Of a stretch of 64,000 nt of DNA, positions 11,359-20,107 are shown piece by piece (the stretch's first letter is position 1; each line of letters opens with the position of its first letter). The stretch spans positions 152,945 through 216,944 of the forward strand of contig NZ_CABVHY010000011.1 of NCBI RefSeq assembly GCF_902497875.1, given 5' to 3'. The notes beneath the pieces were generated by a model, which saw nothing but the letters and a program-made list of their open reading frames with translations, was not told the DNA's origin and searched no databases. Source of the DNA: Pseudomonas fluorescens (GTDB taxonomy: Bacteria; Pseudomonadota; Gammaproteobacteria; Pseudomonadales; Pseudomonadaceae). The position numbers were made by a program, and so were the translations under genes.

Positions 11359-12483
11359 TCAGCGAAAAGCGTCCTGGCAATCCTCCCAGCCGATCCCGCT
11401 TTGTGCGGTTTGGGTGATCAACCAAGGCATCGCGGTTTTTACCGCATCCTGTTTTACATTAAAATTGATCACTCCACGGCGCCACAGCAACATCAGGGTC
11501 AACACCCGCTCGCCACTCTGTTGAGCCTTGAGCTTGCCGCCTGCATCCTGTGGATCGATGTCCCACAAGGCCACCTGCAAACCCTGAGCCTTGAAAAAAC
11601 CTTCGCCATCGGCGCGACGCTGGCCATAGGGCGGGCGAAACAGGGGTACGTAGTTCTCCGGCAGCTTGCCTTTGAGCAGTTCGACGCTGCGCTGGATCGA
11701 GTTTTGCCAGTCCTGCCAATGACTATGGGAGCGGTACTCCCAGCCCTGCACACCAACGCACTGCTGTGAGTACAGCGCTTGCAGATCGGCCACCGAGCGC
11801 TGGGTCAATCGCGTCTGAATATCGCTGCCCAGGACAAAAAAACTCCCGCTCAGGTTCGACTCGCGCAGGTACTCGGCGACCCTGGCGCTGTTATCCGGCG
11901 AGGCGGCGGCAGCGCTGTCGAAGGTCAGTAGAAACAGCCGGTCGTTGAGTTCGTCGCCGTTGCGCTCGTAGTCGCCAAAACGATCGATTTCGCTGCTGGT
12001 TTGCGGGAACAACGCCGCCTTGCGCAGCTGCTCGTCCAGATAGCGCTCATGGAACATCCGGCTCGGCTCGGCCCAGCGCGTGTAGTAGGAATCGGCCGCG
12101 ACCTGAAACTTGCCGGCCTGATCGCGCAGACTGTCCAGGTCTTCGACCAGATAACAGAAAGACGCGTCCTGATCGCAGCTTTGCTGGGCGAAGTTGTAGT
12201 TGGCGAGCAAGCGCTGCCACATCCGTTGACGAACGCGATCGATCGACTCCAGATTGATCATCCGCAGCCCCAACCGCTGCTTCAACGCCGCCTCGTCCAG
12301 CGCCTCGCTGGCGAGCAAGGCGCGAGCGAAGGTGAGGATCTCCGCCCGCGACGCCACGTCGAACAGGGTCGGGCTGCTCAGCGGCTCCGGCCAGGTACTG
12401 CGGTCCAGCGTGGCGACGTCAGCTGGCGCGGCGATAGCGCCGAGGCTGAACAGCCAGGCCGAGAAAACGAAGGCGATACGCAA
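11359..12483 (-). CDS. exported polysaccharide-deacetylase-like protein (NodB fold), degenerate metal motifs
   Basis: This secreted protein of about 374 residues has an N-terminal signal peptide (RIAFVFSAWLFSLGAIAA). A family-specific region of about 170 residues precedes a NodB-like domain. Motif 1 reads LLTFDS where active enzymes have TFDDG, so the second Asp (a metal ligand) is Ser. Motif 2 reads EYRSHSHWQ where HTxxH is expected, so the second His is Gln. The FRPPYG motif 3 is intact. Activity is therefore doubtful. I prefer the TTG at 12483, 7 bases after GGAG; a GTG at 12516 in the same frame would put extra charged residues before the signal peptide. Confidence 0.8.
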   Translation of the reverse strand: MRIAFVFSAWLFSLGAIAAPADVATLDRSTWPEPLSSPTLFDVASRAEILTFARALLASEALDEAALKQRLGLRMINLESIDRVRQRMWQRLLANYNFAQQSCDQDASFCYLVEDLDSLRDQAGKFQVAADSYYTRWAEPSRMFHERYLDEQLRKAALFPQTSSEIDRFGDYERNGDELNDRLFLLTFDSAAAASPDNSARVAEYLRESNLSGSFFVLGSDIQTRLTQRSVADLQALYSQQCVGVQGWEYRSHSHWQDWQNSIQRSVELLKGKLPENYVPLFRPPYGQRRADGEGFFKAQGLQVALWDIDPQDAGGKLKAQQSGERVLTLMLLWRRGVINFNVKQDAVKTAMPWLITQTAQSGIGWEDCQDAFR

Positions 12484-12541
12484 AGGGATGTCTCCATAAC
12501 AAAACCCGCGGCGCACTATAGCTGATATGCGCCGCAGTTCC

Positions 12542-12693
12542 CTGTGGCGAGGGGGCTTGCCCCCGTTGGGCCGCGCAGCGGTCCTGAAATCAGCAACCTC
12601 ATAGTGTCAGGTAAAACGCATCTGCTGAATTACGACTGCTGCGCAGCCGAACGGGAGCAAGCCCCCTCGCCACAGTAAGCCCCCTCGCCACAG
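12542..12693. repeat. REP palindrome pair, family A, with third partial arm
   Basis: The arms are CTGTGGCGAGGGGGCTTGCC (12542) and its inverse (GAGCAAGCCCCCTCGCCACAG ending near 12675), followed by another CCCCCTCGCCACAGG. It lies between the deacetylase-like gene and yaaA, upstream of both. Confidence 0.9.
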
Positions 12694-12789
12694 GGGACCG
12701 TGCCCGCCGCCGATCACCTATGACCTTGATAGCTGGAGTCAACTCCGACAACCCCCTAGAATCCCCCGACGATTTCAGGAGACGACTTC

Positions 12790-13569
12790 ATGCTGATGGT
12801 GATTTCCCCAGCCAAGACCCTCGATTACCAGTCCCCGCCGGTAACCCAGCGCTTTACTCAGCCGCAATACCTCGATCACTCACAGGAACTGATCCTGCAG
12901 TTACGCGAGCTGAGCCCGGCGCAGATCAGTGAGTTGATGCACGTCTCCGACAAGATCGGCGGGCTCAACGCCGCGCGTTTTGGCAGCTGGACCCCGGGCT
13001 TCAACCAGGACAACGCCAAGCAGGCACTGCTGGCGTTCAAAGGCGACGTGTATACCGGCATGAATGCCGAAACCTTCAGCGAGGCGGATTTCGCTTACGC
13101 CCAGCAACACTTGCGCCTGCTGTCGGGCCTGTACGGCCTGTTGCGCCCACTGGACCTGATGCAACCGTATCGACTGGAGATGGGCACCAAACTGGCCAAT
13201 GCCCGTGGCAAGGATTTGTATGCCTTCTGGGGTACCCGGATCAGCGAGTGGCTGAACGAAGCCCTCGCCGAGCAAGGCGATGACCTGTTGCTCAACCTGG
13301 CGTCCAACGAATACTTCTCGGCGGTCAAGCGCTCGTCGCTGAATGCGCGAATTATCAACACCGAGTTCAAGGACCTGAAAAACGGTCAGTACAAAATCAT
13401 CAGCTTCTACGCGAAAAAGGCCCGGGGCATGATGAGCCGCTTCGTTATTCAAGAGCGGATCAACGACCCCGCCGCACTCAAGCAATTTGATGCGCAGGGT
13501 TACCGCTTCAGTGCCGAACAGTCGAAACCCGACACCCTGGTTTTTCTGCGCGACCACGCCGCCGAATAA
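12790..13569 (+). CDS. yaaA: peroxide stress protein YaaA (DUF328)
   Basis: This 259-residue cytoplasmic protein belongs to the YaaA/DUF328 family. It has the opening [13 protein letters not shown], followed by [50 protein letters not shown] and [12 protein letters not shown]. In E. coli YaaA lowers free iron during peroxide stress and has a DNA-binding fold. The start follows TCAGGAGA. It is monocistronic, with a stem-loop after the stop. Confidence 0.95.
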   Translation: MLMVISPAKTLDYQSPPVTQRFTQPQYLDHSQELILQLRELSPAQISELMHVSDKIGGLNAARFGSWTPGFNQDNAKQALLAFKGDVYTGMNAETFSEADFAYAQQHLRLLSGLYGLLRPLDLMQPYRLEMGTKLANARGKDLYAFWGTRISEWLNEALAEQGDDLLLNLASNEYFSAVKRSSLNARIINTEFKDLKNGQYKIISFYAKKARGMMSRFVIQERINDPAALKQFDAQGYRFSAEQSKPDTLVFLRDHAAE

Positions 13570-13578
13570 CGCACTCTT

Positions 13579-13611
13579 TCGGCGCACGTCATTTTCAGGC
13601 ACGTGCGCCGA
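13579..13611 (+). terminator. stem-loop after yaaA
   Basis: A perfect 11-bp inverted repeat, TCGGCGCACGT (13579-13589) / ACGTGCGCCGA (13601-13611), starts 9 bases after the yaaA stop. No T-tract follows, so it may stabilise the 3' end rather than terminate. Confidence 0.5.
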
Positions 13612-14379
13612 CCGCTATTCCCCTCCGATTTCCCCTACCGAATACGCCATTTTTTTGGCGTCAAAAATACCTCTTAATCATTTTGAACTTTTCATTCGCT
13701 CGATATATGTCACTTTTTTTCGTAGTGGCACATATTTTTTTTGAGGATAGTGGCATATACCCATCCAAAGCGATTCATCCCCCGTTAATAAAGGGCCATA
13801 TGGCCGATGATATCAATTTGAAAGCGGTGCCATCTTTGGCAATATTTCAAGAGATTTCAGATTTCAGGATGGGCGGGCAGGAACTATGTCCAGATGAGTC
13901 GTTCATACCACCGGTAACGATTATCTTTGGGAACGTACGAGATAACTTACGTAGCAAGGCGATCACCGTAGCGAAGTTGTCACATGAACTTCGACACTCT
14001 GATCCCTGGTGTGGAATAAACGTGAAGGACGGGAGATAAGGCAACATCACTATCCCCTATAAGGCCATGGCCGCGCCCCTATAATTGCGCTCACCTGAGT
14101 GCATAACCACTTGATTTTAATGGCTTTAAGTCAATTATCGAGTGCGAGAAATTCTTTGCACGAATGTCTTCCCCAGGAAGACCGGCTGCATATCAGGGCA
14201 GGTCATAACAATAAGGCCAAGTTTCGCACACCTTGAGTGCTTTATTTAGACACTCGGAACTTAGTATGCCTGCACACGGCCTGTGGCGCCTTACGGTCAC
14301 ACTTTCGAGTGCACTATGACCGCTGAACATCATTAATTCCGGCCATCTAATGGCGTAATAAATTACAGAGGTAAATGCG
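13612..14379 (+). promoter_or_regulatory. long AT-rich control region upstream of algD
   Basis: No convincing gene lies in these 768 bp. The stretch is visibly richer in A/T than its neighbours, as expected for the algD upstream region, which in pseudomonads binds AlgR, AmrZ, AlgB and IHF far from the start. Visible elements are palindromes GGCCATATGGCC (13794-13805) and GGCCATGGCC (14063-14072), direct repeats CCCCTATAA at 14054 and 14076, four same-strand copies of GAGTGC (14097, 14140, 14235, 14307), and the palindrome AGTGCACT (14308-14315). I did not find a clear AlgR box (CCGTTCGTC). Confidence 0.7.
14257..14284 (+). promoter_or_regulatory. candidate AlgU (sigma-22) promoter of the alginate operon
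   Basis: GAACTT (14257-14262) matches the AlgU -35 consensus exactly. After a 17-bp spacer, CCTGT (14280-14284) is only a partial match to the TCTGA/TCnAA -10. It lies about 95 bp before the algD ATG. No other GAACTT in the region has a suitable -10. The call rests mainly on the -35 and on position. Confidence 0.45.
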
Positions 14380-15696
14380 ATGCGCATCAGCATATTTGGT
14401 TTGGGTTACGTCGGTGCAGTCTGTGCCGGCTGCTTGTCTGCACGAGGCCATGAGGTCGTTGGCGTAGACATCTCCAAAGACAAGATTGACCTGATCAACG
14501 CCGGCAAATCACCGATCGTTGAACCGGGTCTGGGCGAGCTGCTGACCCAGGGCATCGAGACCGGTCGTCTGCGTGGCACCACCAACTTCGCCGAAGCGAT
14601 TCGTGACACCGACCTGTCGATGATTTGCGTCGGGACGCCAAGCAAGAAAAACGGCGACCTGGAACTCAACTACATCGAAGCGGTATGCCGCGAGATCGGT
14701 TTTGTTCTGCGTGACAAGACCACCCGCCACACCATCGTGGTTCGCAGCACCGTATTGCCGGGCACCGTGAAGAACGTGGTGATCCCGATCCTCGAAGACT
14801 GCTCCGGGAAGAAAGCCGGCGTCGACTTCGGTGTCGCGGTCAACCCTGAGTTCCTGCGTGAAAGCACCGCGATCGCTGACTACGATCTGCCACCGATGAC
14901 TGTGATCGGCGAGTTCGACACCGCCTCCGGTGATGTTCTGCAATCGCTGTACGAAGAGCTCGACGCGCCGATCATCCGCAAGGACATCGAAGTCGCCGAG
15001 ATGATCAAGTACACCTGCAACGTCTGGCATGCGACCAAAGTGACCTTCGCCAACGAGATCGGCAACATCGCCAAAGCGGTCGGTGTCGACGGTCGCGAAG
15101 TGATGGAAGTGGTCTGCCAGGACAAGACGCTCAACCTGTCCCAGTACTACATGCGTCCAGGCTTTGCATTCGGCGGCTCTTGCCTGCCAAAGGACGTCCG
15201 TGCCCTGACCTATCGCGCCAGCACCCTGGACGTCGATGCGCCGCTGCTCAACTCGCTGATGCGCAGCAACGTGTCTCAGGTGCAGAACGCCTTCGACATC
15301 GTTTCCAGCCACGACAAACGCAAAGTCGCCCTGCTGGGCTTGAGCTTCAAGGCCGGCACCGATGACCTGCGCGAAAGCCCGCTGGTAGAGCTGGCGGAAA
15401 TGCTGATCGGCAAAGGCTACGACCTGAGCATCTACGACAGCAACGTCGAATATGCCCGCGTCCACGGTGCGAACAAGGATTACATCGAGTCGAAGATCCC
15501 TCACGTCTCGTCCTTGCTCAACTCGGACTTCGACGAAGTGATCGGCAACTCCGACGTGATCATCCTCGGCAACCGCGACGAGAAGTTCCGCGCCCTGGCC
15601 GAGAACGCACCTGCCGGCAAGCAAGTGGTCGACCTGGTCGGCTTCATGTCCCAGGCCACCAGTGTCAGTGGCCGGACCGAAGGCATCTGCTGGTAA
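14380..15696 (+). CDS. algD: GDP-mannose 6-dehydrogenase AlgD
   Basis: This 438-residue cytoplasmic enzyme oxidises GDP-mannose to GDP-mannuronic acid with two NAD+, the committing step of alginate synthesis. The N-terminal Rossmann motif GLGYVGAVCAGCLSARGHEVVGVD is at residues 5-28. The catalytic thiol lies in FAFGGSCLPKDVR as Cys268, the same number as in P. aeruginosa. The C-terminal UDP-glucose-dehydrogenase-type domain includes LGLSFKAGTDDLRESPLVE. It is the first gene of the twelve-gene operon, with AGAGG upstream of the ATG. Confidence 0.98.
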   Translation: MRISIFGLGYVGAVCAGCLSARGHEVVGVDISKDKIDLINAGKSPIVEPGLGELLTQGIETGRLRGTTNFAEAIRDTDLSMICVGTPSKKNGDLELNYIEAVCREIGFVLRDKTTRHTIVVRSTVLPGTVKNVVIPILEDCSGKKAGVDFGVAVNPEFLRESTAIADYDLPPMTVIGEFDTASGDVLQSLYEELDAPIIRKDIEVAEMIKYTCNVWHATKVTFANEIGNIAKAVGVDGREVMEVVCQDKTLNLSQYYMRPGFAFGGSCLPKDVRALTYRASTLDVDAPLLNSLMRSNVSQVQNAFDIVSSHDKRKVALLGLSFKAGTDDLRESPLVELAEMLIGKGYDLSIYDSNVEYARVHGANKDYIESKIPHVSSLLNSDFDEVIGNSDVIILGNRDEKFRALAENAPAGKQVVDLVGFMSQATSVSGRTEGICW

Positions 15697-15708
15697 CGCT
15701 GCATCCGC

Positions 15709-15792
15709 GTAGGAGCTACCGCAGGCTGCGATCTTTTGATCTTTGGCGCCTGTAAAGACGCCAAAGATCGCAGGCTTCGCCAGCTCCTACAG
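15709..15792. repeat. REP-derived long hairpin, family B, between algD and alg8
   Basis: The arms GTAGGAGCTACCGCAGGCTGC and GCAGGCTTCGCCAGCTCCTAC are extended by GATCTTTGGCG/CGCCAAAGATC. The transcript can fold into one imperfect hairpin of about 84 nt with a small loop. It begins 13 bases after the algD stop, inside the operon. Confidence 0.9.
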
Positions 15793-15887
15793 GATTACTG
15801 GCGTCACCCGAAACGGGTGTCGCCAGTTTTCGTCGACTGCCTTAACCCCATCGGGCCACCCTACTGGCTCGCCCGAGATCGAGACGG

Positions 15888-17378
15888 ATGCAGATTATGC
15901 ACAGGCTAAAGCACGGCCTACTTCAGGCCGCCGGTTGGCTGTTTTACCTAAGTTTATTGTTGGGCATCGCTGCGGCGTTGCCTACGTCCACATTCGACGC
16001 CGAGTCGAAGGACTTCATTTTCCTGATTGGCGTCGTGGGCATCTGGCGCTACTCCATGGGGGCCACGCACTTTCTGCGCGGCATGCTGTTTCTGTACGTG
16101 GTCTATCCGCACCTGCGGCGCAAAGTGCGCAAGCTCGGCAAGGCGTCCGACCCGTCCCATGTGTTCCTGATGGTCACCAGCTTTCGTATCGATGCGCTGA
16201 CCACCGCGCAGGTCTACAGCTCGGTCATCCGTGAAGCCATCGAATGTGGTTTCCCGACCACTGTGGTCTGCTCGCTGGTGGAAATGTCCGATGAGCTGCT
16301 GGTCAAGAGCCTCTGGGCAAAATTGAACCCGCCAGCCCACGTGAAGCTCGACTTCGTGCGAATCGCCGGGACCGGCAAACGCGACGGCCTGGCCTTCGGT
16401 TTCCGTGCCATCTCCCGCCACCTGCCGGATGACCGCGCAGTGGTTGCAGTGATCGATGGCGACACCGTGCTGGCTCCGGGCGTGGTGCGTAAAACCGTGC
16501 CGTGGTTCCAGCTGTTCGGCAATGTCGGCGGCCTGACCACCAACGAGTTCTGCGAAGTGCGCGGCGGCTACATCATGAGCGAGTGGCACAAACTGCGCTT
16601 CGCCCAGCGTCACATCAACATGTGCTCGATGGCACTGTCCAAGCGCGTGCTGACCATGACCGGCCGCATGTCGGTGTTTCGCGCCACTGTGGTCACCGAC
16701 CCGGACTTCATCGCCGACGTTGAAAGCGACTCGCTGCAACACTGGCGCCTGGGTCGCTTCAAGTTCCTCACCGGCGATGACAAGTCGAGCTGGTTCAGCC
16801 TGATGCGCCTGGGTTACGACACCTTCTACGTGCCGGACGCAGCGATCAATACCGTTGAACACCCGCCGGAAAAAAGCTTCATCAAGGCCAGCCGCAAGCT
16901 GATGTTCCGCTGGTACGGCAACAACCTTCGGCAGAACTCCCGGGCCCTGGGCCTGGGCATGAAGCGTCTCGGTTTGTTCACCTCGGTGGTGCTGTTCGAC
17001 CAACGCGTGTCGATGTGGACTTCCCTGCTCGGGCTGACGGTCGCGATCATCGCCAGCTTCAAATACGGCATGGCCTTCATCCTCGTGTACCTGCTGTGGA
17101 TCGGCATCACCCGGTTGATTCTGACCCTGCTGCTGTCCTGCTCGGGGCACAAGATCGGCCCGGCCTATCCGATCATTCTCTATTACAACCAGATCGTCGG
17201 CGCGCTGGTGAAAATCTACGTGTTCTTCCGCCTCGATCAACAGTCCTGGACTCGCCAGGACACCAAACTGACCCGTGATCTCGCCAGCTTTCAACGTTGG
17301 TTCAACACTTGGTCGTCTCGGACCATGACCTTCTCCGCCGGCAGCATTTTCGTCGCCGTGCTGCTGATGATGGTCTGA
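15888..17378 (+). CDS. alg8: alginate polymerase glycosyltransferase Alg8
   Basis: This 496-residue inner-membrane processive glycosyltransferase (GT2) polymerises mannuronate from GDP-ManA together with Alg44. Two N-terminal membrane segments (about 10-30 and 42-75) precede the cytoplasmic catalytic domain. That domain has [23 protein letters not shown] (the DxD-like motif), [11 protein letters not shown] and the [14 protein letters not shown] acceptor loop. C-terminal membrane segments follow from about residue 365. Length and sequence follow P. aeruginosa Alg8 closely. Met4 (15897) is an alternative start. Confidence 0.97.
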   Translation: MQIMHRLKHGLLQAAGWLFYLSLLLGIAAALPTSTFDAESKDFIFLIGVVGIWRYSMGATHFLRGMLFLYVVYPHLRRKVRKLGKASDPSHVFLMVTSFRIDALTTAQVYSSVIREAIECGFPTTVVCSLVEMSDELLVKSLWAKLNPPAHVKLDFVRIAGTGKRDGLAFGFRAISRHLPDDRAVVAVIDGDTVLAPGVVRKTVPWFQLFGNVGGLTTNEFCEVRGGYIMSEWHKLRFAQRHINMCSMALSKRVLTMTGRMSVFRATVVTDPDFIADVESDSLQHWRLGRFKFLTGDDKSSWFSLMRLGYDTFYVPDAAINTVEHPPEKSFIKASRKLMFRWYGNNLRQNSRALGLGMKRLGLFTSVVLFDQRVSMWTSLLGLTVAIIASFKYGMAFILVYLLWIGITRLILTLLLSCSGHKIGPAYPIILYYNQIVGALVKIYVFFRLDQQSWTRQDTKLTRDLASFQRWFNTWSSRTMTFSAGSIFVAVLLMMV

Positions 17379-17413
17379 CCCTGCCTCGCCTGAATTAACT
17401 AGGAATTACATCG

Positions 17414-18598
17414 ATGAACAGCCCAATCAATACCGCCCCAAACTCCAACGTGGTGCATGAATCCGAAGCCCAGCGCCAGCACGCCCGGGTCAAAATCCCG
17501 GCCAAGCTGCGCTTCGTCGACAGCGCCGGTGCTGCCATGATCGCGCGGGTCGAAGACCTGTCCGCCGGCGGCCTGAGCTTTAACGCAGGGCCACAAAAGG
17601 ACCTGAAGATCGGCGCGGTACACAAGGCTCGCCTGCAATTCGTCATCGACAACCTGGGCCTGGCCATGGACGTCGAGCTGCAGGTCCGCTCTTACGATCG
17701 TCAGTCCGGCCGCACCGGTTGCCAGTTCCAGAGACTGGACCAGCAAGACATCTCCACCCTGCGCCACCTGATCACCTCGCACCTGAGCGGTGACATCGTC
17801 ACCATGGGCGAAGTGCTCGCCACCCTGCAGCGCGACAACTTCACCAAGGCGCGCAAGGTCAAGGACGGCGGCCATGGCATGACCGCCCTGGGCCGCATGC
17901 GTGCGGTGACCTTCAGCCTGGCGATTTTCCTCGTTGGCCTGACCGCCTTCGGGTTCATCTTCAAGTCGGTCTATGGCATGTACTTCGTCAGCCACGCCCA
18001 GGCCGGACTGGTCAGCGTGCCGGCGATGAACGTCACCATGCCCCGCGACGGTACCGTGCAAAGCCTGATCCAGACTGACGGCGTCGCCGCCAAAGGCGCA
18101 CCGCTGGCGACTTTCAGCACCAGCATGCTCGACGTGCTCAAGGGCCATCTGACCGAAGACCAGTTGCAGCCGTCCAAGGTTGAAGAACTGTTCGGCAAGC
18201 AAATGACCGGCACCCTGACTTCGCCCTGTGATTGCACCGTGGCGCGCCAGGTCATTGCCGACGGCCAGTACGCCAGCAAGGGCGACGTGATCTTCGAACT
18301 GGTGCCGCGTAACAGTGAGGCCAACGTTGAAGCACGCTTCTCCTATCGCCAGTTCGGCGACGTGCGCCCAGGTACCCCGGTGAACTTCCAGGTGGCCGGT
18401 GAAGACCAGATTCGCCGCGGCCAGATCGTCAGCAGCTCCAGCCTGAACAGCAACGACCTGTCGTCCGACATCCGCGTGAAAATCAAGCCCGATGCTCCGC
18501 TGGACAGCACGTTGGCCGGTAGCCCGGTTGAAGTGAGCAGCGATCGCGGCCCATCCCTGAACTGGCTGATCGATAAAGCCACGGCCGCCGGTCTTTAA
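17414..18598 (+). CDS. alg44: alginate co-polymerase Alg44 (PilZ c-di-GMP receptor)
   Basis: This 394-residue inner-membrane protein activates Alg8 when its PilZ domain binds c-di-GMP. The PilZ motif is complete: RQHAR (Arg21, Arg25) and DLSAGG (Asp48, Ser50). One membrane segment follows at about 160-185 (AVTFSLAIFLVGLTAFGFIF). The periplasmic part resembles a membrane-fusion protein (MPRDGTVQSL... GTLTSPCDCTVARQ), likely linking the polymerase to AlgK/AlgX/AlgE. It starts 35 bp after alg8. Confidence 0.97.
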   Translation: MNSPINTAPNSNVVHESEAQRQHARVKIPAKLRFVDSAGAAMIARVEDLSAGGLSFNAGPQKDLKIGAVHKARLQFVIDNLGLAMDVELQVRSYDRQSGRTGCQFQRLDQQDISTLRHLITSHLSGDIVTMGEVLATLQRDNFTKARKVKDGGHGMTALGRMRAVTFSLAIFLVGLTAFGFIFKSVYGMYFVSHAQAGLVSVPAMNVTMPRDGTVQSLIQTDGVAAKGAPLATFSTSMLDVLKGHLTEDQLQPSKVEELFGKQMTGTLTSPCDCTVARQVIADGQYASKGDVIFELVPRNSEANVEARFSYRQFGDVRPGTPVNFQVAGEDQIRRGQIVSSSSLNSNDLSSDIRVKIKPDAPLDSTLAGSPVEVSSDRGPSLNWLIDKATAAGL

Positions 18599-18607
18599 GC
18601 GGAGGAC

Positions 18608-20107
18608 ATGCCTATGACTAGCCTACCCAATGACGAGTGCTACGCACTCGATCGCGAGCAAGCTCGCTCCTACAAGAGCGACGCAATGACCTGTGGGAGC
18701 GAGCTTGCTCGCGATCGGTCGCGTAGCGGCCGCACCTACCTGTGTGCGCTAGCATTGGCAGTCAGCCTGGCCGGTTGCGCCGGTCTGCCCGATCAGCGTC
18801 TGGCCAATGAAGCCATGAAGCGTGGCGACACTACACTGGCGGCGCAAAACTACCAGCAGCTGGCAGACCTGGGCTACAGCGATGCACAGGTTGGTCTGGC
18901 TGATATCCAGGTGGATAGCAACGACCCGGCGCAGATGAAAAAGGCCGAAGCGACTTATCGCTCGGCCGTCGACAGCTCGCCACGGGCTCAAGCCCGTCTC
19001 GGTCGCCTGCTGATGGCCAAGCCCGGTGCCAGCGAGGCCGAACACCACGAAGCCGAAGGCCTGCTGAAAAAAGCCTTCGCCAATGGTGAAGGCAACACGC
19101 TGATTCCGCTGGCGATGCTCTACCTGCAATACCCGCACAGCTTCCCGAACGTCAACGCCCAGCAACAGATCAGCCAATGGCGCACTGCCGGTTACCCTGA
19201 AGCGGGTCTGGCCCAGGTGCTGCTCTATCGCACCCAGGGCACCTACGACCAGAACCTGGGCGAAATCGAAACCATCTGCAAGGCGGCGCTGCACACCACC
19301 GACATCTGCTACGTCGAGCTGGCCACCGTCTACCAGAAAAACGCCAAGCCAGAACAACAGGCCGAGCTGCTCAAACAGCTGCAAGCCGGTTACAGCGCTG
19401 GCACGGTTTCGGCACAGCGGGTGGACAGCGTCGCTCGGGTCCTCGGTGATGCCACGCTCGGCACCCCCGACGAAAAAACCGCGCAGTCCCTGCTCGAACA
19501 AATCGCTCCGGTCTACCCCGCTTCCTGGGTCAGCCTGGCGCAACTGCTCTACGACTTCCCCGAACTGGGCGATGTCGACAAGATGATGAAGTATCTGGAC
19601 AACGGCCGCGCCGCCGACCAGCCGCGCGCCGAACTGCTGCTGGGCAAACTCTACTACGAAGGTAAATGGGTCCCGGCCGACGCCAAACAGGCGCAAGCGC
19701 ATTTCCAAAAAGCAGTCGGTCGGGAAGTCGCCGCCGATTACTACCTGGGCCAGATCTATCGCCGTGGCTACCTCGGCCAGGTCTACCCGGACAAAGCCCT
19801 GACGCACTTGCTGACTGCCGCCCGCAATGGCCAGAACAGTGCCGACTTTGCCATCGCCCAGTTGTTCTCCCAAGGCAAAGGCACCCGACCTAACCCGGTC
19901 AATGCCTATGTCTTCAGCCAACTGGCCAAGGCCCAGAACACCCCGCAAGCCACTGAGCTTGCACAAACACTCGAAGCCCAACTACCGCCTGCCCAACGTG
20001 CCGAGGCCCAACGCCTGTTGCAACAAGAGCAGGCCATGCGTAGCGGTTTGAGCAAGGACACGCTGGACCTGCACGCCCTGCAAGAAGACGGCGAGGAATC
20101 CCTATGA
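18608..20107 (+). CDS. algK: outer-membrane lipoprotein AlgK with a REP pair translated in its signal peptide
   Basis: AlgK is a Sel1/TPR-repeat lipoprotein that localises the porin AlgE and scaffolds the periplasmic alginate complex. The mature protein starts at Cys57 of the lipobox SLAGC (family sequence CAGLPDQRL follows), with Sel1-type repeats to about residue 460. The start at 18608 has GGAGGAC directly upstream. The first 56 residues are far longer than a normal lipoprotein signal. They are partly encoded by two inverted family-C REP arms (18651-18716), giving DREQARSYK and GSELARDRS. The hydrophobic core and lipobox lie intact downstream. The stop overlaps the algE ATG by four bases (ATGA). 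Confidence 0.95.
   Translation: MPMTSLPNDECYALDREQARSYKSDAMTCGSELARDRSRSGRTYLCALALAVSLAGCAGLPDQRLANEAMKRGDTTLAAQNYQQLADLGYSDAQVGLADIQVDSNDPAQMKKAEATYRSAVDSSPRAQARLGRLLMAKPGASEAEHHEAEGLLKKAFANGEGNTLIPLAMLYLQYPHSFPNVNAQQQISQWRTAGYPEAGLAQVLLYRTQGTYDQNLGEIETICKAALHTTDICYVELATVYQKNAKPEQQAELLKQLQAGYSAGTVSAQRVDSVARVLGDATLGTPDEKTAQSLLEQIAPVYPASWVSLAQLLYDFPELGDVDKMMKYLDNGRAADQPRAELLLGKLYYEGKWVPADAKQAQAHFQKAVGREVAADYYLGQIYRRGYLGQVYPDKALTHLLTAARNGQNSADFAIAQLFSQGKGTRPNPVNAYVFSQLAKAQNTPQATELAQTLEAQLPPAQRAEAQRLLQQEQAMRSGLSKDTLDLHALQEDGEESL
18651..18716. repeat. REP palindrome pair, family C, inside algK
   Basis: The inverted arms ATCGCGAGCAAGCTCGCTCC (from 18651) and GGAGCGAGCTTGCTCGCGAT lie in frame within the N-terminal coding region of algK. 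No stop codon is introduced. Confidence 0.93.

Noticed and set aside
13890..13906. AlgR-like box (GTCGTTCAT) upstream of algD
   Set aside because: Only six of nine positions agree with CCGTTCGTC, too weak to call.
13683..14039. 118-codon frame in the algD upstream region
   Set aside because: AT-rich, no good ribosome-binding site, no recognisable domain, and placed where the known algD regulatory region is expected.
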